Assembly: GCA_022494885.1 (NCBI GenBank)
Contig: JAGVSM010000977.1
Location: 248,001-312,000, forward strand
Source of the DNA: Micrasema longulum
Lineage: Eukaryota > Arthropoda > Insecta > Trichoptera > Brachycentridae
DNA length: 64,000 bases
Reading direction: 5' to 3'
The notes below the pieces were generated by a model. That model had not been told where the DNA came from, ran no database searches, and saw only the letters and a program-made list of their open reading frames with translations. Below, one piece after another: positions 46,151 to 57,679 of this stretch (positions are counted from its first letter, which is position 1; each line of letters opens with the position of its first letter). The translations under genes were made by a program, and so were the position numbers.

Positions 46151-46879
46151 ACTAAATATTATTTTTTCCCATGGAATACTAGCATCAATATTGATTTTTT
46201 TATACAGGTACATAAAATGCTTATTCCATTTTTTGCGTTCGTTTTGAAACTAAAATTATATAAAAAAAACCCATTTTGTTTCATTGGTTGGTTGGAAGAA
46301 ATTACCACCAGCATCAAGCCAGTTAAAGTACTGACGTGTGTGACATAAGGTCCATATTTTGCGTCGATCTTGCATAATTATTTTTTCATTGAAAATGTGT
46401 TCCAATTAGTGATGAAACGGATAATGATTTGGCTGGATACCGGACCAGCCCCTAGGCCGGATGGCAGGATATCCGGCTCATCATAAAAAAAAAACAATAA
46501 AAACACACCGGTACTCGAATTTCTCTCAGAGTTACAAAAATTATAATGTCCATAACATAAAAAGCAGGTAAAAATATTTTCATAATATTTTAAATGGTGC
46601 CTTATCGATCAATGAGATGCATATTTATTTGATTTATTTTTATTTATTCCATTATAAACCATATTAAATAATTAAAATAATGTGGTACTGGGGTTACGCG
46701 TGCCGAGGACACTTAAATCAATATCGTTTAAAAGTTTATTGATAAAAAAACTACAACGGTTTTGGGTAGTTTCACCCCTTCCGCTTTATTTTTTTAAGCA
46801 AATACATTTTTAATTAAAAAACATTTTTTGATAAATATTTTTTTATTTCCGAATATGCATACATTAAAAAAACATGTTC
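46151..46879. other. Intergenic DNA with LINE A end and a possible hAT end
   Basis: 46275-46320 (cattggttggttggaagaaa) resembles the family A 3' UTR. 46405-46485 contains agtgatgaaacggataatg and repeated ccgga-type strings, reminiscent of some hAT ends, without a partner end seen. Confidence 0.35.
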
Positions 46880-47312
46880 AATTGAACGTAGTTATGCAGA
46901 AAGCAGCCAGTCCACAATTTTGAAAAAATGAAATATTGGTGTTATCGGGTGCAGTAAGGTCTATTCTATGTTTTGCTAAAAACAACCAGGCCGCTTTAAT
47001 ACAAAAAACTGTAATAATCACCTTCTGAAAATAGTGTTGCTCTCAAAAATGGCATATCTCAATTTGCAAAAAACACCCACAGCTCTTGAAAAATCTTACG
47101 GTACTTTAAAACTACTCCTACAACTCAAATACGTAATTACATACTTGGTTGAAATATTAAAATAACTAATGTATTAATTGTTTATCATTTGTCAAAGTCA
47201 AAAGCATTCTAACTGTTGTGTAGATTTGATTATTCACTGTTTTCACAAACGTGCTATTATCTCAGTTTCACTTTTCTATGGCTGGCTGCTTTCTGCATAA
47301 CTACGTTCAATT
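46880..47312. mobile_element. 433-bp MITE with 31-bp terminal repeats
   Basis: The left end aattgaacgtagttatgcag continues aaagcagccag; the right end ctggctgctttctgcataac continues tacgttcaatt, an exact complement over about 30 bases. The middle is AT-rich and non-coding. The target duplication is not clear. A solo end lies at 39771-39800. Confidence 0.85.
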
Positions 47313-48267
47313 ATAGGTTACCGACGAAGATACATGAAATTTTCATGCAAATTCACTCATTTTCGTACACAAATATCGGTTTTTCTTTACAGAAAGTCGA
47401 AGATAACTTTGTTAACTTCCCATTGTAATCGGGGCCCAGGAGATGAAAACTCAAAATATTGTAATCATCTTACCACAATTATTTTTTTTCCCGCTACACA
47501 GACATGCATAGGGCACTGCATAGATACTCCAAATTGCAGCGTTTCTAGATCAATTTTGAAACATCTACACGCTGCAACATTTCATCGGACAATGAAATTT
47601 TGCGATGTAGAAATACCTTCAAAATAAAATAAATATTTGTCATCCACCCTACTAGAAATCGAATCCGGAACACCAATTAAAGTAAGCGAACATACCAAAC
47701 ATTAAGTACACGCACTACTTTGCGGACTCCTTCGCTAGATTGCCTTAATTAGGATTTTTAGTAGTAGCAGATAATAGCGGGCGGATTGAGAACACTTGTC
47801 CAGATCTATTTCACAAAGAGAACAGAATTTTCCATTTACCCGGAAACGAAAAAAAGAATTGTACAAAAAAAATATAGCACCCATCAAAAAATTCGTTTTG
47901 ATGATATTTTTTAAAAGGAAGAATTTTTTAAATATTATTGTTGACATTCACTTAAAATTGCATTTTAATTATATTTCGAAATCAAATACTTGATTAGTAA
48001 TTATTAGTTAATTATTTTAATTCGAAATAAAATATAGCTACATATATTCAAACAGTACGAGAACAGTGATATTATACATTAAAACAATTGTACGAGAACA
48101 CTTATTCTCTCAATACAATTTTTTTAGAAGCAAAACTGAAAAATATAGGCGGATTAAACATAATCATGACATAACCTTTAAAAATCATTTCGAATCCATT
48201 GATATATTATATAATTATGTAATTATACCTCGGTGTACGAATTTAATATTTTAACATTGATATATTA
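47313..48267. other. Intergenic DNA
   Basis: tagggcactgcatagatact near 47512 may be a SINE A tail relic; gaaatcgaatccggaac at 47655 looks like a decayed tRNA-like B box on the minus strand. Nothing else. Confidence 0.35.
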
Positions 48268-49088
48268 CAGTAGCGGCGTTAGGGTAGGGCGCGCTTGGGC
48301 GACCGCCCAGGGCGCCAGATATAAAGGGGCGCTGCAGGCGCCCTTTTTTACCCCCTCGCTCATAGAGCGAGTCCAACTTACTCGTAAATTTTCTAAATAT
48401 AGCGACAAACTCGTTATAGTGGCCCACGATGAGCCTTTGACTTCTCCAAAAAATAAATTTGATGTTGAATTTTTCAACAGCCTTTTGGACACTACCTTTA
48501 TTTCGTTCAATGAAAGATTTGAAAAGTTAAATGAGTACTCAAAATCTTGGTCTTTTATGTTCAATATAAAAAAGATTCCAGATAAACCAGACATTCTCAA
48601 ACTCTGTAGTAATTTCCAATTGAAATCAATAGTAGATTCTTAATCCGATATATATGGTTGTATGTTGTGTAATGAACTCGTAAGTTTGAAATCATTTTTG
48701 CCTGATCAGAATGTGGTTAATCCTGTCATTGTTTTGAATTTGATCAAAGATCGTAACTTACAAAAACTGTATCCAAATGTATGGATAGCGTTGCGAATAT
48801 TAATCACTAAACTTACCTGTAACGGTTGCTAGTTGGGAAAGAAGTTTTTCTAAACTTAAACTGATAAAAACTTATCTACGATCGACAATATCTCAATCTA
48901 AATTGACAAACTTGGCATCTTTGTAAATCGAAAACGAAATTGCGGAAAGCATAACATAAAACGTTTTTTTAAATAAATGGTTATTTCATTATAAACCTTG
49001 CCGATTTCGTATGGGTTTAAAGGGGTGGAAGATAGGGGGCGCCGTAGAAATCCCGCCCAGGGCGCTGGTAGTGCTAAAACCGGCCCTG
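48268..49088 (+). mobile_element. Deleted hAT element with transposase C-terminal relic
   Basis: Ends: cagtagcggcgttagggtag on the left, and the complement of the right end starts cagggccggttttagcac. Both begin CAG with a related G-rich tail, typical for hAT elements of the ZMYM/DUF4371-like group. Eight-base flanks (atatatta, gatatata) are only similar. Coding: NKFDVEFFNSLLDTTFISF and ERFEKLNEYSKSW near 48450-48545, stop at 48641, then LYPNVWIALRILITKLTC near 48770 and, in another frame, SWERSFSKLKLIKTYLRS and LTNLASL, the C-terminal dimerisation part. The catalytic core is deleted. Inactive copy. Confidence 0.85.
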
Positions 49089-50234
49089 GATATATATTTA
49101 CACACTAGATGCGACCCGTTTTGTATTCCATTCAACCTAAGTTCCGTAACCTATATAACGTACCTATAATATAGTAGCGTAAAAAGGCGCAACATACAGC
49201 TTAGAATTTACTGTAAACTGGTGTCTGCTTCCACTTTCTATTATGTTGTATCCCAACTCAACACAGGATCCTCGGCCTCACAAAGTTTGAGATACGTTAT
49301 AATTTTATTTTTTTTGTAATATGTATGTATTTGTATGAATAAATAAATTAATTTTTGCCCGTCTACAGTTAGTTTTTTATTACCCTACTTCGCGTTTTGC
49401 ACGGCAATATTAAGGTACAAGACAACGCTCATTTTTTGGAACATAATTTTAAAATATCCATAGAATTAAGAACTATTCTCAACTCTATGAAAATATTTCG
49501 ATTAACTTATATTTGACTGTATTTTGTGAAAGTGTAATCGTTAATTTTCAGTCAATATAAAATCAAATTTAATAAGTGCAATGCATAGAATTATAATACA
49601 AGTGCTATGGCGCAATCGTGGTGCAATGAGAGATAAAGGCAATTCATTATATGTTAAAATAATTAACTTTATTTTACTCTTTGGAAAACAATTATTTCTC
49701 CATTTGGTAATGAAGCAGTATTTTTATTTTTTCTTTTGTTATTTGAATAAAGCCAAAGAAAGAAAATTGATAGCAAAATCTCAAACTCTAACAAAAAACA
49801 AAAACATTAATGTATTTGTTTTGTTTTTACGAAACAGCGCAGCGTTCTTATTTTGATTTTTTTTTAAATTGGTAGGTATATGATAATTAAATGAAAAAGT
49901 AATTTATTTTTGTATTTTTGAATGGGAAATTAAAAAATAAATATGCTTATATTTTTAGAGCAGTATTGTGTTGTGTAAAAAAACCATAGTTTTTTATAAA
50001 TGTAGATGCAGCATTAAATCTTTTATCCATAGACAACGATGTATTTTTTTGTTGGTCAAACTTGTTACCTGTCTTTGAACGAACTTCTTGCCATGATATA
50101 ATCTATGATGTCAGATGTCAGTCATGTAATCTTAATCTGTGGTCGGCCCATGTGTCAATGTGTCATTCTGTTTTACACATTTGACGTTTGTTTTTGTTCT
50201 TAACCTCAGTTTCTCTGTATATACTCGCATAACA
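49089..50234 (+). other. Upstream region of DOHH
   Basis: AT-rich. 49300-49350 looks like a retroelement 3' end (aataaataaatt). No TATA box is convincing near the DOHH start. The last 130 bases before the ATG (50105-50234) are less AT-rich and include gatgtcagatgtcagtcatg; the transcription start probably lies here, but no initiator can be named. Confidence 0.4.
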
Positions 50235-53200
50235 ATGGTTAATATCGATGATAATAAAGTAAAAAATATAGGGAAGGTGTTAAATGACAAAAGTCGGCCT
50301 CTCAAAGAAAGATTTAGGGCTCTATTTACCTTAAAGAATCTAGGTGGATCAACGGCAATTGAGTGCATAAATCAATGTTTTAAAGACGAGTCGGCACTCC
50401 TTAAGCATGAGTTAGCTTACTGTTTGGGCCAAATGCAAGATGTTTCCGCTATTCCCGTCCTGATCAAAGTATTGGAAAATAAAAACCAGGAGCCAATGGT
50501 CCGCCACGAAGCCGGTATGTGTTTGAAAATATTGATTCTTTCAAAAATATATATATATAGTCAGTTTGTGTCGCATATGAATAAAATTATTTATACGAAT
50601 ACTGTCTTTCTTTACGTAAGTAAGTATGTAATTCATTAAGGAACATTTAATTAGATATGTAGTGATGAAAATTTTGAATTGACGATTTAAATAAATAAAT
50701 TTTCAATGACTATTGTAATGTTGATTTACAGCTGAGGCTTTAGGAGCAATCGGGGACCCACAAGTTAAAGCTCTTCTAGAATTATACGCTAAGGATCCAA
50801 TAGTAGAAGTTGCTGAGACTTGCCAAATAGCTCTCGAACGGTTAAATTGGCTCACCAAACCAGCCGGTCAAGAGACGCCTCTATCGGTGAATCCGTATGC
50901 TTCTGTAGACCCCGCGCCCCCATCAGAAAATCAAGATGTAGAAATCCTAAAGAAAACCTTGCTTGATGAAAGCTTATCATTGTATGAGAGATATCGCGCG
51001 ATGTTTGCGCTACGTAACATGCGAACACATGATTCTGTCGTCGCTCTTGGACAAGGTTAGACATCATTACATTTTTAAAATTTACATTATACCATTATTT
51101 TGTTGTCCATGTGCGTCTTTGCTACACATACATGCATTTATCGCCGACGGCAATCCATCACTGCGTAACTCAAAGTTAACCACTTTAGAGGACAGATATT
51201 AAAACGTTCTTTTTGAGTATGTTCAGTAAAATTGCGGATTTTTATTTCTAGATTTAGGTAAATCAAAGTAAGATTTACCGAAATGTTTAAAAAAAATAAA
51301 AAAATATTGCACACGCACAAAATAAAAAACGTTTTAATCTCTCTCTAAAGCGGTCAAATTTGAAATATGGTGGATTGCCGTCGATGTTATGTTTTGTTTG
51401 TTTGTAATTATAGTACAAAAGCGACCATTACCCGTCTGTTTTACTAACATTTTGTATGAAAAATAATGACGTGGAATAATTATTTCAACTAGGTAACTTC
51501 GGATTTTTTTGCTGACCACTAAAACACTTCTTTGTATCCGCTTCTATGAATGTTACAAATAGACAAGTGGTCCATTCAAATTATGATAATAATGTGATTT
51601 GAATGGACCACAATAAGTGTTGTAATCGGTTTAGGCTGTAAATGTAGTAAAAAGTAAATGCGCATCGTGAGGTATAATAATAAATATTGTGCCATTAATT
51701 AAATCATGTTTTCCCACAAAATACGCGCCAAACTAATAAAATGTAGTTGTGTTTTTTTGTTGTCATAATTGCTTTAAAATCAATTACAACTAAAAATAAT
51801 TTTTCGTCCAGAATTTGCAGTAAGTATTCTTTCCAAAGCTTGTAATATTTTGTTTGAAAGTCTGCATATTACTGCCATCTATGTGCTCTCTTCGAAAGTA
51901 ATATTGTCAATTGCCATAAAATCAAACATGGTTAACAGTTTTACTGTTCCTTAGTAGATTAAACTTTATTTCTCACCTTATAAATGATATTTACTTACAG
52001 AATTTCTTATTGATTAATTTATTACCAAATATATAATGATTTATTATCAGGTTTAAAAGCATCCAGCGCTCTATTTCGCCATGAAATAGCTTTTGTCCTA
52101 GGCCAGATGCAACATGAGAGTAGTGTTCCCTTTCTCATAGCTAACTTGAAGGATGGAAAAGAGAATGAGATGGTACGCCACGAGTGCGCAGAGGCGTTAG
52201 GTGCAATTGCAACACCTGTTTGTATGGATGTCTTACAAAGGTACCTTTGAACTCTGTATTAATTATTTAAAAAATATTTTTAAGTATTTCTTTGCTGTAA
52301 TTGAACCTGTTGGCTTGCTGAGGTCCAAAAGATATAAGTGTTAATTACTAAATTCAGTTTTATATAGAAATTACTAGAAACTATGTACGTAGCCATTGTA
52401 TAATACATTTTTAGTAGTACAAAATAAGGATTACGCTATTCTCTTCAACTTGTCCTTCATGTAAATCGCAAGCTTCTTGATTTTTGTTTTAGTATAAATT
52501 ATTAATACCATAATGTATATGGCTTTTTAACTTAATAATGCGAGCATTGATGATCAATGCGTGATTATGCAATCAATCTCGTAAAGTATGACGAACCGTG
52601 CTTAGCACAAGAGTAAACATAGCATTTGTTAGTATGTAGTGAAAACAAGAGCAAAATACGATTTTGATGAGAGTGAGATATTGTATGTTATAAGAACGAA
52701 CTTGCGAAATGAAGGCATCACATACTAAATACTCTAGTTATCACAATTCAGAGCAATATTTCACTAGATTATGAATTACCAAAAAAATTTCATCATTTTT
52801 CTTTGAGCATTATATGAGTTATTTAATATGTCAATTTGTCTCTGTGATTTAAGCTTACCTAGTTTAAGAGACAAATATTTAAAAAAAGAATTGTAGTTAT
52901 GATTTAATAATAAATTAATAATGAATAAATCTGTAAAAGAGTAATAAGTAAAAGTGTGCCATTCTATGAAATAAGGCGGTCTGTACAGAAATGATGTAAT
53001 CCACAAACATGTGAAACTGAGATAATCACGTTCAAAGTTTAGCCATGTAGCTATAGCATGTTGAAACTGGCAATAATGTGAGGAGTGCCATCTATTAATG
53101 AATGGAAAAAGGTGGGTTCAACCACTTCTAGTTCATAAAACGCATGGTAAGTGGGTAAAACGCCCCTTCCGATGGTTGACTTCATTTATACCTTTTTGTG

Positions 53201-54698
53201 GATTATGTCACTTCTGCGCTGAACGCCTCAAATATTAAACTTGTGCATTGTAGATGTCAGCACGAATTAAATATCGACCAGAAAGTTGTAATGTTAATAA
53301 TTATTATTGAATTAGAAATATCAAATATGAAGTGAATAAGTAGACAATAATATAACGTAATTTATTTTTAAAAACATCTCAATCTTCTTCTTCTTCAGCC
53401 TTATTCTCTCTACTGCTGGATAAAGGCCTCTACCAAACGTCTCCATTCCTTCCTATCATCCGCTTTCATCATCCACGTTTTATAGGCAATGTCGTCGACC
53501 CATCTTTTCTGTGGCCTTCCAACACTTCTTTTGTTTGCCCACGGTCTCCACTTTATTATTCTGGGTGTCCACCTGCCATCATTTTGTCTCGCCAAGTGCC
53601 CTGTCCACTGCTATTTCAATTTCGCTACACGATCCATGATATCCACAACTCCGGTTCGGCGCCTTATTTCTTCATTTCTTACTCTGTCTCTTAGACATAC
53701 ACCGAGCATCTGTCTTTCCATGGATCGTTGCGTGCATTTTAATTTCTGGCTACTTTTTTGTGTTATAGACATGGTTTCTAGTCCGTATGTTGTCACCGGC
53801 AATATGCACGATTCATATACTTGTCTTTTCAAGCATACAGGGACTTCTTTATTTTCAAAAATGTATTTAAGTTTGCCGAAAGCAACCCAACTTAGCCTTA
53901 TTCTTCTTGGTAACTCCGCTATCTGGTTATCTTTACCAAGTTTGACTTTGTGTCCTAGATATATATATTCGTCAACCACTTCGATTTTATTATTGTTAAT
54001 GAAAATGTCTCGTCCTGTTGGACTCATAATCTTTGTTTTATGAATATTCGTTTCCAAAACAATCCTTTTTGAAGCTTTATGTAGTTCCATAATTATTTCG
54101 CCTAGTTCATCCGTGTCTTTACTTATGACTACTATATCATCTGCGAATCTGATGTGACTCAAGTACATGCCGTCGATCTTTACAGCCTTATTTTCCCAAT
54201 TTAGGGTTTTAAATACATCCTCTAAGGCTAGCGTAAAGAGCTTTGGCGATATTGTGTCCCCTTGTCTGACACCTTTCTCTATTTTGATTTTATAAGTTTT
54301 TGTGTCCTCATTAATCCTCACATCCATAGTTGCATTGTCATATATTAATTTTATTAATCTAATGTATCTAGAATCAACTCGGGCATTTTGGAGTGCTTCA
54401 ATAACAGCCCATTTTTCAACTGAGTCAAACGCTTTTCGATAGTCGATAAAAGCTAAATGTAGTGCTATGTTTAGTTAAAAAAAAAAAACATCTCAATAAA
54501 CAACTTAATATGTTGCTATAGCATTAATCTCTCTGGTTTATTTTCCATCATATAGTGAATTGTTCCTTTTGTTTTAGATACCTTGCAGACAGCAAATTGG
54601 TGGTAAAAGAAAGCTGTGAAATTGCTTTGGATATGTGCGAGTATGAAAACAGTCCCGAATTTCAGTATGCCAATATGGTTGCTAAAGCGGATGCATAG
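50235..54698 (+). CDS. DOHH: Deoxyhypusine hydroxylase, four exons
   Basis: DOHH hydroxylates the deoxyhypusine residue of translation factor eIF5A, the last step of hypusine formation, in the cytosol, with a di-iron centre. Exons: 50235-50514, 50732-51055, 52051-52240, 54578-54698, joined at GT..AG sites (g|gtatgt, aag|gttaga, aag|gtacct donors). The spliced frame has 915 bases, 304 residues plus stop; known animal enzymes are about 300. HEAT-like repeats form two halves. The four His-Glu iron pairs are at residues 58-59 ([10 protein letters not shown]), 91-92 (VRHEAAEALG), 212-213 ([11 protein letters not shown]) and 245-246 ([10 protein letters not shown]). The linker (about 130-170) is Pro/Glu-rich, as in the family. 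The start fits aacaATGg and [19 protein letters not shown]. The two halves mirror each other, with a [15 protein letters not shown] end in each. No neighbouring gene was found. Intron 3 (2.3 kb) is inflated by an antisense RTE copy. The gene reads intact. Confidence 0.97.
51139..51390. mobile_element. MITE in DOHH intron 2
   Basis: The arms are imperfect inverted repeats of about 70 bp: gacggcaatcca with tggattgccgtc, cactttagag with ctctaaagcg, and attaaaacgtt with aacgttttaat. The middle is AT-rich. It lies at least 80 bases from the exon 2 donor. The target duplication is not clear. Confidence 0.75.
51567..51611. repeat. Perfect 15-bp hairpin in DOHH intron 2
   Basis: gtggtccattcaaat and its exact complement atttgaatggaccac are separated by 15 bases. 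It may be a small fold-back relic or a structured intronic RNA. No other copy was seen in the window. Confidence 0.6.
53384..54483 (-). mobile_element. RTE-type LINE, 5'-truncated, antisense in DOHH intron 3
   Basis: The minus-strand frame opens at the element edge ([21 protein letters not shown] motif A), then [14 protein letters not shown] (motif B) near 54260, [13 protein letters not shown] (catalytic FADD) near 54150, [11 protein letters not shown] near 53970, [15 protein letters not shown] near 53800 and [14 protein letters not shown] near 53710. One stop (TAG where TGG is expected, 53611-53613) precedes [12 protein letters not shown] and [11 protein letters not shown]. The 3' end is a short GAAGAA run. 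The 14-base duplication AAAAACATCTCAAT flanks it (53370-53383 and 54484-54497). One stop and a perfect duplication show a recent insertion. Confidence 0.93.
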
Positions 54699-54745
54699 CA
54701 CAAATTAAAATGTTCTTGTTAAAATTACAGTATTTTATTTTATAT

Positions 54746-54751
54746 ATTAAA
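54746..54751 (+). terminator. DOHH polyadenylation signal candidate (ATTAAA)
   Basis: The common variant ATTAAA lies 48 bases after the DOHH stop codon. No AATAAA lies nearer. The cleavage site itself cannot be seen. Confidence 0.45.
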
Positions 54752-55014
54752 AGCTATGTTTTTAAAAACTAGTGTATTTAATTTGTCTATTTTTTTATTA
54801 GGAAAAATATGTAAATGTATATGTGAAATATATAATAATACAAGATGGTAAAAATAATAAATCTTCAAAGATGTAAAAATTTGGTAAGAACACAGTGTAG
54901 GCTGAATGATGACATTTATGTATGTATTTAATATGTGATTGTCACAATTTTTTAAATGAAAATTTGACCTACACCTGCACGAATGACAGATATTTCCTAT
55001 GAGATAGAGATTTT

Positions 55015-55195
55015 TTTTTTTCATCCCTAGAGGCTAGTCAGCGGGGAGGAAAGAGAGGATATGAAAGAAAGTGTTGAATATAATAATTAAGAAAAAATAT
55101 TTCTTGAATATTTTTCCTTACATTTGACGAAAATCGAACCCACGGTGCCAGTTTCACAATTGGCCATCTAATCAACTTCATGATGGCGACTATCT
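55015..55195 (-). mobile_element. SINE family C, minus strand
   Basis: tagaggctagtcagcgggga, aatatttcttgaatattt, then the B-box complement aaatcgaacccacggtgcc and ttggccatctaatcaac, matching the complement of 10297-10505. It lies downstream of DOHH. Confidence 0.8.
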
Positions 55196-55324
55196 ACCTT
55201 TTTGAGAATGCAATATGGAAGTTTAAACTTTACAGAATTTTGGCAGGTTGAAGCGGACCAGCTGATTGTCAGTGATCACATCACATCATCTTCAATGATG
55301 TAATAGAATCCCATTTTTTTTTCA

Positions 55325-55960
55325 TCTTCTCTTAGTGCCCTGTCAGATATCCCCAACGTTGGCAATCACTCTGGCAAAAGTCTCTGTCCTGTGCTGCCCG
55401 GAAAATCTTCTCCACAGTCCTGAAGCCAGTCCAGTCTCGTATATTTCGCAGCCTGGACATTTGTCTTCTTCCAGCCCTTCTGTGACCCTCAATCTTGCCA
55501 ATCAAGTGGTACTTTTCTCCACGCATTATATGCCCCAGATATGAAATTTTACGGACTTTTATGGTGGTTAAGAGTTCTCTGTTCGTTCTAGCTCGACTTA
55601 AGAGTTCTGAGTTCGTTATCTGGTCTGTCCAAGATATTTTAAGCATTCTGCGATGCAACCACATCTCAAAAGCCTCCAGCCTATTCATAGTATTCATTTT
55701 AAGAGTCCAAGCCTCACAGCCATACAACAATACAGACCGCACATAACATTTTACCAATCTTTGCCTTATTTTCAAGTTGAGATTAGCATTGCAGAAGAGG
55801 GATTTCATTTTATTAAAAGCAGGTCTTGCTGTCTCAATTCTGCATTTAATTTCTATATCTGGGTCAAGGGTCTCTATTAAAATGCTGCCAAGGTATTTAA
55901 ATTTGTCCACCCTTTCAATGTCACTACTCTTTAACTCGAGATATTTTTTTTTTGGTTTTT
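55325..55960 (-). mobile_element. RTE-type LINE ORF2 C-terminus
   Basis: The minus-strand frame runs from about 55940 to 55332 without a stop: DKFKYLGSILIE, then RQRLVKCYVRSVLLYGCEAW, MLKISWTDQITNSELL, KISYLGHIMRGEKYHL, IEGHRRAGRRQMSRLRNIR and WTGFRTVEKIF. This is the conserved C-terminal region of RTE/BovB-like ORF2. The RT palm is not present, so the copy is 5' truncated near 55960. It is a different family from the copy in DOHH intron 3 (the shared residues are few). The uninterrupted frame suggests a young insertion. Confidence 0.9.
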
Positions 55961-56562
55961 GTAAAAAGTTTATTTTATTTAATTTTATTTAGGAAGGCCG
56001 ACAGAGAGACGTGCGTGCCATTTAATTTTACACCCCTTTATAATAAAAAATGTTTAAAAAAAGTGTAAATGTAATTTTACTAAGAAAAAAAATAATTTTA
56101 AGTAATTTGTTTCAAACTTCACTTTAAATTATAGAACAATAATAAAGGCTTTGGTTTATTTATTAAGGATAATTTATAGAGCACGATTTTGGTAAAACTC
56201 CACCCCAAGGGCACTGTACATTAAACTTTCTAGCATGTCTTACTAAGTTAATAAGTTGCTTTCGTGGGTGTATTTTGTCATATGAAGTACTTATTGACAT
56301 GCATATAGGAAAATTATGAAAGTATCATTTTGGCTTCGTTAATTTATTGACATTTGGAAATAAGGTCTTGTGGGGAAAAAATAAGTACTGGGCAAGAGGA
56401 ACAAAAACTCAATTATCAAAATCTATAGAATAACCTCTTGTGTGGCTGTGGTGTAACACGAGTCTACATAGGATACCAGACTTGATATATCTCTCTTATT
56501 AATTTGAATGATGAAGTTGTATTTTCTGTAATCTTTAAATGTCCATATTCACATCAGATTTA
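55961..56562. other. Intergenic DNA, nothing recognised
   Basis: AT-rich; no motif or repeat match. Confidence 0.45.
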
Positions 56563-57008
56563 TCATTCCTTTTCCGCATCTAATGGTTCATTGGGCGCTG
56601 CATTGGTACACCGATCGCATAGTTCCTTGATCATTTTTGTTACATGAAAGGCGGCCTCCACCGGCGTGGTGCAGTGGTCAAGACGCTTGACTCACACACG
56701 GAAGGTTCCGGGTTCGATTCCCGGTGAGAGCACAAAAATTTAAAAATGTGATTTTTCTCAAGCCTGGGTGTTCTGTGATGTAATTCACCACTGTAATTGG
56801 GCCTCCTGGCCTGTTGTGGTGCAAAAAAAATATGAATATGAAAGTAAGATGATCAGTCTTACGCTTCAGGTACCAGTCTAGGGATTATGAAATATTCTAG
56901 TGTAAAACACCCTTTAAAATAATATTTCATATCAACCATGTTGGGAATCGAACCCGAGACCTCTTGCATGGTAGGCAAATGCTCTGATCATAACACCACG
57001 AGGCCGAC
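56563..57008 (-). mobile_element. SINE family A, minus strand, carrying a SINE B
   Basis: The tail complement (ttccgcatctaatggttc, cattggtacaccgatcgc, tgatcatttttgttacatg) runs to 56650. After the inserted SINE it resumes with gatgatcagtcttacgcttc, caggtaccagtctaggg, and the head complement gggaatcgaacccgagacc and ccacgaggccg to 57006. Confidence 0.9.
56651..56837 (+). mobile_element. SINE family B inserted into SINE A
   Basis: Full family B: gtggtgcagtggtcaagacg, cttgactcacacacgg, ggttccgggttcgattcccg, gtgttctgtgatgtaattca, ggcctcctggcctgttgtg and an A-rich tail. The duplication ATGAAAG flanks it (56644-56650 and 56838-56844). Confidence 0.92.
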
Positions 57009-57081
57009 AACACATCGAATTTGGAAAGTAAAATTTGTATAAATTTGCTGGATTTTAACACACAAAATATTTATCCTTACC

Positions 57082-57679
57082 AGGGTCAAAGTACCAATGA
57101 ATGACCGTTTAAGGTTCAGCTTGTAGTGAAATCCACATTAAAGGTATAAATTTAATTATTTAAGCATACAAAATAAACGAAAACAATAAAAAACACATTA
57201 ATTTTTCTAAGTACTTACTTATATTTTTTTATTGAAATACGAGTATTACAATTATAATTAAAATTATTCCAAAAATATAGCAGATTCACCAGTGAATGAC
57301 CACTACTACAGTAAAAATAATACTCAGATTTAGTTACATCATAACATTATAAAACACCCTAACACATTAGAATATGTATATATTCAAAGAATTGCATAAG
57401 AAATACCATCAAATAAAACACTTACCACAGCTTTCCTTATAAAAACACTATCAATCTCAGAACAATAACGGGAAGACGCACTATTACCTTTTGACAACTC
57501 ACAGTTCAAAACTGATAGATTTTTTTCTTACCAAAATATATGTCCGCCTACTGCTTTGGTCATAGTTTCTAGCGTTAAAAGTTTTTTGACTGGACACATG
57601 TAGCAATTCTTATTATATTGTGTTTTATCAACAAATGGTCATTTACTGGGGGGTGGTCATTTACTGGTGCTTTGACCCT
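57082..57679. mobile_element. 598-bp MITE
   Basis: Inverted ends agggtcaaagtaccaatgaa and its imperfect complement (agtaaatgacc-type, ending gtgctttgaccct). The subterminal aatgacc/ggtcatt motif recurs near 57295-57305, 57637-57645 and 57653-57661. Non-coding. The target duplication is not resolved. Confidence 0.8.

Noticed and set aside
50139..50234. Upstream extension of the DOHH start to 50139
   Set aside because: The added residues have no counterpart in the family; the ATG at 50235 has a good context and starts the conserved region.
53489..54043. 184-codon plus-strand ORF in DOHH intron 3
   Set aside because: It is the shadow of the antisense RTE reverse transcriptase frame.
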